NCBI GenBank assembly: GCA_002110485.1
Contig: MOWL01000027.1
Coordinates: 248,001 to 312,000 of the forward strand
Source: Emergomyces orientalis
Lineage: Eukaryota > Ascomycota > Eurotiomycetes > Onygenales > Ajellomycetaceae
Reading direction: 5' to 3'
DNA length: 64,000 nucleotides
Made by a program: the position numbers and the translations under genes. The notes below the pieces were generated by a model. It was not told the DNA's origin, did no database searches, and saw nothing but the letters and a program-made list of their open reading frames with translations. Each line of letters begins with the position of its first letter. Positions within the stretch are counted from its first letter, which is position 1. Shown here piece after piece: positions 55,628 to 64,000 of the stretch.

Positions 55628-58600
55628 GGCTAGGGGATGTAAGTTTTTGAAGCAGGAAATTGGAAAAATGGGAAAAATGGATAAAATGGGAAATGGTGTG
55701 GTATGGTATGGTATGGTGTTGTGGCTTTGGCATTCATATATTCATTCTACTTTTTCTCGGTGTCGTTTGGCTGAGTCTCGTTTCTATTCCGTCCCCGTCC
55801 AGCCCTGCCCACCACCGCCTTTACATTGCGGCGTGCAGCGCGGCTAGGGGCCCTAAAATTGTGTTTTATGTTCATTTCTCTCAGCTTCCACCAGCAGGGG
55901 CCACGGTACTGCAGGGCGTTGATGTTTACAGTTTTCTCCTTCTTCCACCCTTCCACCCCCCCTTTCTAGGAACCCTTGATTTTTCTCTCCTTTTTCCTTC
56001 TTTACTCGATTTTTAATAAGTCCCCCTTTCTTTCTTGTGTTCTCTCTCTCCCTTTTTCCTTCCTTTCTCCTTTTCGCCATCTAGTTTTCTCTCCTCTTCT
56101 CTTTTATTTTATCTTTTCTCTGCCCGCTTTTCCACCTCTTTTTTCCAATCAATTTCCTTTTCATTTTTTTTTCCCATTCAGTCAATGTATGAGTTTGAGT
56201 TGTGCGCGCTCCGATCCATTTTTCAAATTACAGGTTTCCACAATTCCATTTGAATGCAGAAATACAGAAGGCCGCCACGCCAATACATCAATTTCAATTA
56301 TATCCAATACATTGCTTTTTTATTAAACTCATGCCCTTCTTCTTCAGCCCCCTTTCCCGTGTAACTGCGAACTTATAACCGCGTAAATATAATTTTCCAT
56401 TCTATTATATGCCCTTCTGAAAAACGCAGTCCACAAATTAATCTCACCATCTTTTTCGCACATTCATAAAATACGCACCAAAAAAATTTGAATTCTCAAA
56501 GCTATGGTTTCCTACGCTGTTCCAAATTGCGTGTGTTTTGCGTGTGTTTTGAGGGGACATGACCTATTTAAATTTTTTTAGTTTTTTCCATTTGAATTAT
56601 GCAGTGCAAAGGGGGACGCAGATTTCTACAATCCATATAGTGTAATGGTTTGCGATTTAGAATCCACGATTCATGCTCTTTCAATGTTACCTTTTATATA
56701 CATGAATATATATATGAGTTTATGTCTCGAGCTATGTATCCGTAAGTAGTAGGGCGGTGAAACATACACCCCGACGCTTCTTATCTCCATTCAATAGTAC
56801 AATTCGCGAATAAGCTAGAGAAAGTAAATAGCAAAGTGATTGCAAAAAAGATTTTTTTTATAAAGAGGAATACAAAGGTAGCAAAAGGAACACACCGCTT
56901 GACTTTAAAACTTCTTAAAGTGGATACTTCCGTGTCCTTCCGTACATTTCAACCCAGGGTGCGGTGCGATGTATCAACAACCTACGAGGTAAGTTATAAT
57001 AGATTGGGCCCCCGCTTTCAAGAAACTTTCACCTTTTCCCAAAAGACCGAAAGCAAGAAAAACACCCCACCCAAATCAACGCCCAATTGCTAGCAATCGA
57101 AATTCCCTCAAGGTACATAACTCGAACAAAAAAAAGGGGGGAGGGGCGGGGCGGGGCGGGGCGGCAGCGGCATTCGGCAAACATACATGGGGGGATGCCA
57201 TGGGGAGAGTAACATATACATGCCATTGCCACATTCCCCCGAGCAAGATACGAACAAGCCCCCGACGAACTGCTTACTCTCTTGATTCTCTATCCTTGCC
57301 ACCTGTAAACGCAAAATACATAGAAAATACAAAAAAAGAGTTTGCTGGCTCTCTTATTTCTCTCTCGTGTGTGTCTCTCTCGGCATTCGAAGATTTCTGA
57401 GTAGCCGGAGCCAAAACTCGGCATCGATCGGGCCGAAAACCTACTTTTTGTTTTTTATTTCAATACCAGACTTCTCCGTTTCTAGAATTGGAATGGAACA
57501 AAAAAAAAATTTTTTTTATCTTTTACATGGCCCGATAACTGGGATACCTTTGAAACTGGTTATGGTCATGGCCATGAGCAAGGGTTACGAGATGTGAGGC
57601 TGATATTGGAAATGGAGGGATATCCCAACCTACCTTAGCCGCGGATATGGATGGTTCCTGGAAGTTATGCATAACAAAAGCCGACAGATATTATTATAAA
57701 TTGTGCCCATCTAGCCGTTGAAATGGCGGCACTGCCCGATACTTTCTTACGGAGAAAAAACAAGCAACATGGTTAATTTCTCGCAGCTGCGATGAACTAA
57801 CTCTGCGATGAACCGTTTGTCATTCTTAGCTACGATGGGACATTCAAAAGGCGTCGAGAATCAAGGAGCTGAGGCTGTATTCAGCGGCATATCCCTTTTT
57901 TTAATGACAGCTCTACGTGTTACTCCTATGGTCTCGTTAAAATAAAAGTTCAAAGCCGAATGCCCGCTCCCAACATCAGAGTGTCTAGACGTATAAGTAG
58001 TAGAAGACAGACCCCACCCCCCCCCCCCCCCATGTTCCAGCAGGAAATAGTTAGTTCCCACTGATTACCATAGAACCAGAAAAGCGTCCCTCTTACTCTC
58101 TGCCGTGAACTTTATAATAAGGCTCCTGTATGCATTTTGACACGTATGAATAAAAACCACACAATATCAAACATTACCGGCATTTCTGTTCCGTTTTTTG
58201 TGTATCTGTGTCTATGAAGTGGGGAACGGGCCGAAAAGGGGTTCCGTAAAATGTATGATATTCTTTATAATAAAAAAAAATTTTAAAAAAAAAGAAAAGA
58301 AAAGAAAGAAAAAATCAAGCTTTTCCCAAGCTTTCTCAAATCCTCAAATCGCGCAGATATGTGTATGTGGTCGAACAAAAAAACAAGGCCAAAGCACACA
58401 CACACATCGCCCACGTTATCTGACGTCTCACATGGCAGTTTTTTTTTTCTTAGTCTGATTAGTTGGTTGGCTAACCAATCCTCCCCCTTTTCCACTTTTT
58501 CCATGCGCGCGATCTGCCACGCAAGAATCGGAGAGAAGGCAAAAAAACAAAAAAACAAATGAAATAACAAATGAAATCAAATGGACATTGCTCATGGGCA

Positions 58601-60207
58601 TGGGCATGGGCACGAGGGCATATGCAGGCGTTTTGCGCACGAGCAGCAGCACGAGAACGAGAAATTGGTCAGAGCCCCGACGTTGATTTGATAGCAGCTA
58701 CGGATACACACAGACATATCACAGACAGAACGTGCGAGGGCGGATTCGGGGGATGAAGTGAAAAAGAATGGAAAAGAAGAAAAAGAAAAGAAAAGAAAGA
58801 AACTGCCTGCGCGGAATATCAAGCTTTTTTACGCTTGCATTGAGGAGCCCAGGGGGTTGGGGGGGGGGGAATCGAAGCACTTCTTCCCTCCCAGTTCAGC
58901 TTCTCGTGTGATTATTATTATTACAGGTGATTGGCCTGATGCTGCCAGGTGTGAACTCTATGACAAGATGGCTATGTATCAAGCTGTGGTTTGTTTTCTT
59001 AGTCAATTGGTAAGTAAGAAGATATACATAATTGAATACAATACCTCATGTCTCATTATTACCCTTGCTTCCGACGAACAAGAAATATAATACATACAGA
59101 AAAGATTTAAAAAAAACATAAATCATCCCTGGTCAACTCAATTCAGGAGCAAGAATGACCTGAGCTGACTCCCGGGCCCATTGAAGAAAACTCCGCAGCC
59201 ACAGAAAACTACTGCTTCCGGTAGAAAAATAAAATAAAATAAAATAAATAAAATAAAAACCTTCAATCAGACCCACGATGCGCGGGGTTGATGAGATTGC
59301 TGTAGAATTGTGCTTGGATACACTGCTGCGGTGAGAGCCACTACCCACTATCATCGCATAGAGCATCGGGAATACAAACCCGCCCAGCAAAGTCTGCAAT
59401 AATAATCTGCACAGAGGGTTGTAACGGGATTGCGGCTTGTCAAAGTTGTGGAAGCCAATTAGCCCTGCGAAATTCATTTAGCGCTACGGCTTTTCTTTTC
59501 TGTTTTTTGTTTTTTTTTTTTTTCTTCTTCTGTTTTCAAGGCGCCCAACCACCGACGTCAGTGTCCCGCAGCCCCATCAGACATAACTCTGTACAGCAGC
59601 TCCGTACATCATCTTCAATCGACCCTCAACGTCGACACATTGCATCATATTATACGCCATGGGCATATGATTAGTACTTTTCATCCCGCAAGGGCAGGCC
59701 TCCCATCTCAGCTCACTTACAATCACATCTAATCCCGCCCCTCACCGCCAATTGCCATTCAATCCCCCCCTTCCCCGCCTATCACCATCATCCCACGCCA
59801 TGGATTACATTGATCATTGCATCATTCACACCTGGCAGCGATCAAAAGATCAGCTAGCCCGGCTATTTTATATATATATTTTTACCCCCAGTGTCCCTCA
59901 AATAATCCAGATCACGGGGCCATTGACATGTAAGTTTTTCGATTTCGACGCAATGGGCTCAGTAAATTCCGATATATATATATATATACAAAAAGAAAAA
60001 CCACAAGGCAGACCAAACCCGCCCCCCCCCCCCCAGAAGTTCCACAAAAGCCAATGCGAGACGTTGAGTTGCATATTTTTGAATTTTCAAAATGGGATAC
60101 ATGGGCTGGGCCGGGCGCACAGGATAATTGTTTTTCTTTTTTTTTTCTTTCCCTTGCTTCTCCCGTGGGTCGTGGGGCAAAGGACAAAAAAAATTAACAG
60201 AAAGGGG

Positions 60208-60238
<31 letters not shown>

Positions 60239-63200
60239 CCTCCTTAAATCGTCAATCCGCTTTACGAAGCGATGACGGAGGCGGGGGATTATTTGGGAGG
60301 GGAGGGGAAGGGGTTTCGTTTTTCCCGTATATTTTTGGTTAGTCCGGGCATCTTTCAAGTAGCGTTCGTTGTAAGAGGAGAGAGGCAGGGATGTCGTAAG
60401 CTATCTTTTGGGAAAAAAGAAGACAAAGAAAAGAATAAAACAGCCAGAAAACGATCAACTTGGAACATGAAGAAGCATGAATCATGGATCATGAATCAAA
60501 GATGGAGATGGAAAAGGCATATATAGCCTTCACCTCCTAAACCAGCTTGGATAGAGAGAGCTTCATAGATCATACATAGATAGATCATAGCTATTCTATT
60601 CCACCCGATGAAACAAGAGCTCAGCCATGCCATGCCATGCCATGCCATGCCCTGCCCCGTTTTCTTTTTCTTCCTTTCCAAATAAATAATATTTCTTCGT
60701 TCTCATCTGCAGCTGGATCTCCGACAGCCGAGCCTAGCCTAAGAAAAAAGATCAATTCAACCTTGTTGCAGTAGTACGTACCTAGGTAACCCCGTCCAAA
60801 TGCGCTAATCTGTGCATATGGGGGGGGAGGGGATGGGGGGCAAAAAGGTCAGCTTCAGTTACCACCTAATAGTAGGTAACCCGTTCCTAGCTCAAATACA
60901 TGTTGTACTATTATAACTACCTTGCTCGGTATGCAACACGCTTAGCATGCTTACCTGGAGTACTCCGTAGTTGTGGTGGAGTTAAAGTGAACAACAAACA
61001 CACTGAAACTAGGAAAAACAGAAAGAAGAAAAAAAAAACCAAAATGAAATAAAATGAAAACCGCACCAGAATGCATTGGGCAATTAAATTACCCTTGACA
61101 CTATAACTAGTAGAGCTAAGCTGAGATAGGCACTCCCGCAGCGGCAGACGAGAGGAGGAAAATCACCACCTACAGAATTCGGTGGAGTTGAAGCTGGTTG
61201 GTTGCTCAGCGGGGATCGTCGCAGGCATACTTACATAAACTGTACATACTTATACATACTTACATGCCATAGCTCCGCGGGAAGGCAAGACACACAAGGC
61301 GCGAACGATGGATGACGATTGTTTTTCTGCCTGAGCAGGATGATATATGATATGGCGTTTCCCACGGAGATGATAATTTTGATATTGATGGCTGGGGCAA
61401 AGCAAGTTTCTGATCCAGCGGGATATTCTGGCGTCTTCTCTACACCAAAGCTCCTGGGTATCCACGATCACGATACTGATAGTTAATGGAGAAACAAAAA
61501 AGCACACGCGACACACCCGAATATCCCCTCCCCCCCCCGGGGCGAAATATTAAACTGGACAAAACTGCACAAATAATTAAAAAAAATGGATCCCGAATGA
61601 TTGATTACCCGCTACATCCCTTTTTTAAAATTTTCTCACCCCAAACATGCCGCAGAGCCGACTGCCACGCACCCTGCAAGACAATGCGCACGTACTCGGA
61701 TACAAGCAGTGGGGGGCTTCGGATACCATACGAATACCGATTGGAAACTGTTTGCAAAAATGGGGGAAAAATAAAATAGAAACTAAAACGAAAACTAAAA
61801 CTCAAATAGGTGTAAAGAAAGTATAAAATACACCGACGGGTAAAAGTTCCTTCTCGTCTCTCGTAGCTCTGATGCAACCCTTATGAACCTACTATTGCTT
61901 GCATTTGCATATCACCTAGCTAGTCCTGTAGTACTCCGTAGTGTGTGGTCGGTAACTAGTGACTAGAGAGAACCCAAAGAGGAGATTTGTTCCCTTCAAG
62001 CCAGAGAAATAAAATATATTCCTCGATATATTTATATATATATAGCGTGAGAGAGAGCACAGACATACAGTACAATGCGCCAGTCAATGCGTTTAATAGC
62101 CCCATATATCCGTCATTCCAGATCTGAGGATACCTCTCAAGAAAAAGGCCACCCACCCCGAGGTACCTGAACCTGTACCTGTACCTGTCCAACAACAACC
62201 CTGTGCCCGCGGGTAGCTTTAGGGTATAAGGTTGGAAAGCCCTAAATAACAAAAAAAAAAAAAAAAAAAACCAAAACCAAAACCCACCCAATCAAACCAG
62301 CACGCTTCCAGTGCTCCTCCTCCCCTTCAATCCTTTAGCCCTTGTTCTCCCCCTTCTTCTGACTCTCGCTCGCTCACTCTTCCATATTCGTTGCTCCGTG
62401 TTCCCCAGCGACGTCAGCCAAGGCCTTCCCCGGCTGCATGATGAGGTAGAATGAAAACGGAAATTTTGTTCTGCAGGCCTTCTAGAAGGATTCCTCTTTT
62501 TTTTTTATCAGAGTTAGCCGCTTTAAGATATCAAAGAGAAACGAGGGAGTTTTTGCTTTAATTGAGAGTATTGTACTGCTCTGGTGATTGCCTTGAGGTT
62601 TTTCTCCCTGCTATGTGATTTTCTTTTCTTTTCTTTTCTTTTCCTCTTCTACACATATATATATATTTATATATTCTTACCCCTTTTTTCCACTATCTTA
62701 TCATATTCTTACCTTTGTGTTTTGGTCAGTGTGAAAATTTTTGAGTGGGTTGTACTGTACAATAACTTCACAATGCAATGGCAGTAACTAACTCAGACTA
62801 AGAATTGACATTTCCTGCTAATTCTACAAACACTTCCCCCGCCAGTAGCTAAAAATTTAATAAAAAAAAGTTTAATTCTTTTTGAGTGCAGCATTTTTAA
62901 CAGTTGACCAGTGTAACTATGTAGCAAAAATTTTATTTAATGTTTTTTAGATGGAAGCTAGGCTGATCTGATATATTGAGACAAACCGATAATGACAATG
63001 AATTTGTAGATACTGATGAAGTTTGAAGAAACTATTAACAAAATCTATTTCACATTTTATATCTTGATGATAATGATGATGATTAAAATCTTCTTCTCAT
63101 CAGTTCAGTTCTCATGTCATAGCTCATTTGTGTGTATATAGATAGATAGAAAAAATGAATGACTGCAGCATCAAAATCACTGAATTCAATGAGCCAGTCT

Positions 63201-63801
63201 TGATGCCATATTTATTCTCCTCAGTAAATAATAATAATAGTATATAAAAGTTGAATGTCATGCAACAAATCAGTTATTCCTCCCCCCCTTCAGGAAAGAG
63301 ACAAAGAAAGTAAAACTTATGAGCATGTTTCACATTATAATATATATCTTTTTTGAATATAGATGGTATTATTTACACAAAGGAGAAAAAAGAGAACCTC
63401 AGAAGAAGGGAAAAGAGAAGAAAAAAGAAACACTCAGTCGAAATCACTAAACAAACCACATGGGGAATAATTTAATGCGAATATAATATCAATAGAATAT
63501 TTACCAGAGGCCCTTCAACTTACCTGTCTTTTTTTTTGTTATTTCACACTACATGGAAATTCGTTGATATGAAGTAGCCGGGCTGCTGAGTCAGTGGACA
63601 ATGGAAATATGAAAGTAATAACAGTAGTACAGGAAAGAGAGAGAAAAAAAATAAGAAAAGAAAAGGAACCAGCCGGGAGGGGGATCGATAGACCAGGGGA
63701 CCAACCGCATATTCAAGGATCCGTAGCGCGAGTTAGGGTTTGAGAAAAGTTATATACCATACCCGAGGAATCGAATCCTACGTCCACCACCATCATCATC
63801 A
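55628..63801. other. 8.2-kb gene-free stretch
   Basis: No coding frame with motif, splice or codon support on either strand. It holds the Seb1 3' flank, CT-rich DNA (55950-56200), a C-run at 58013-58031, a 30-base A-run at 60208-60237, G-rich GGGGC repeats near 57140, CATGC repeats near 60625 and many AT microsatellites. It may contain a non-coding transcript or long leader, but nothing specific can be supported. Confidence 0.4.
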
Positions 63802-64000
63802 TCATCCTTCTTCCTCCCGACAAAATGACCGAATCACCGTAAAAGGCGCATCCTGCCATAATCTCCCCCTTTTCCCATTTCCATTTCCATTCTCATTTTC
63901 ATCTCCATCTGCCCCATCCTCCTCCTCCTCCTCCTCGCTCTCCTCCTCCCCCTTGTCCTTCTTCTTCACCAAGAACGAATCCCACTGCTCATCCCTCCAC
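63802..64000 (-). CDS. C-terminal end of an unidentified protein (partial)
   Basis: A minus-strand frame is open from the window edge to TGA at 63804-63802, 65 codons. It starts WRDEQWDSFLVKKK, passes through a Glu/Asp-rich and Asn-Gly-rich stretch and ends APFTVIRSFCREEEG. The regular ending and the orderly codon pattern suggest the last exon of a gene that continues beyond the window. No family recognised. Confidence 0.55.
   Translation of the reverse strand, partial: WRDEQWDSFLVKKKDKGEEESEEEEEEDGADGDENENGNGNGKRGRLWQDAPFTVIRSFCREEEG

Noticed and set aside
56630..56700. TATAGTGTAATGGTT resembling a tRNA D-arm
   Set aside because: No anticodon or T-arm follows and no acceptor stem forms.
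59752..60342. 196-codon plus-strand ORF
   Set aside because: Runs through microsatellites and a 30-base A-run, giving poly-Lys and low-complexity text.
1..64000. CRISPR array, rRNA or complete tRNA genes
   Set aside because: No regularly spaced repeats and no rRNA text were seen; no complete cloverleaf with A- and B-boxes was found by eye.

Overview
The window looks like nuclear DNA of a filamentous ascomycete. Genes are split by short introns (about 50-100 bp, one near 360 bp) with GT..AG borders, and the set (Rab11, RPC82, QCR2, YHM2, citrate synthase, a Nrd1/Seb1 homologue) is typical of Pezizomycotina. An onygenalean/eurotiomycete origin is my best guess but is not proven. Exon structures were derived by hand from splice signals, reading frame and family expectations.

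Layout. 0-9.4 kb: Rab11 GTPase (+), F-box protein (-), short-chain dehydrogenase (-), a 184-bp palindromic TA-flanked MITE candidate, and RNA polymerase III subunit RPC82 (-). 9.6-14.6 kb: a complete, apparently young Ty1/copia retrotransposon with identical 102-bp LTRs, 5-bp target duplication and one uninterrupted gag-pol frame, lodged in the divergent promoter between RPC82 and QCR2. 14.9-23.0 kb: QCR2 (+), an ankyrin-repeat protein (-), an unclassified conserved fungal protein (-) and the mitochondrial carrier YHM2 (-). 23-39.7 kb: gene-poor accessory DNA with two paralogous secreted Cys-rich proteins, an eight-cysteine defensin-like peptide, a 1.45-kb imperfect palindrome and several broken or unrecognised genes.

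39.7-51.2 kb is the most unusual part. A broken tyrosine recombinase (DUF3435/Starship-captain-like, catalytic R..R..H..Y still readable) is followed on the same strand by a broken UPF1-like SF1 helicase. Directly beyond them, tail to tail, lies the citrate synthase gene. Its last exon exists twice, in inverted orientation on either side of the gene. The copies differ at most codons but at only 5 of 67 residues. The detached copy matches the codon bias of the rest of the gene better than the attached one does. Homology begins abruptly two residues before the catalytic Asp. A second, truncated copy of the helicase C-terminus lies beyond the detached exon. I read this as a possible integrase-type element that targets the 3' end of citrate synthase and carries a replacement 3' end, followed by an inversion.

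52-55.6 kb holds the Nrd1/Seb1 homologue (CID + RRM, +). After that come about 8 kb without a convincing gene, then the C-terminal end of a minus-strand gene at the window edge.
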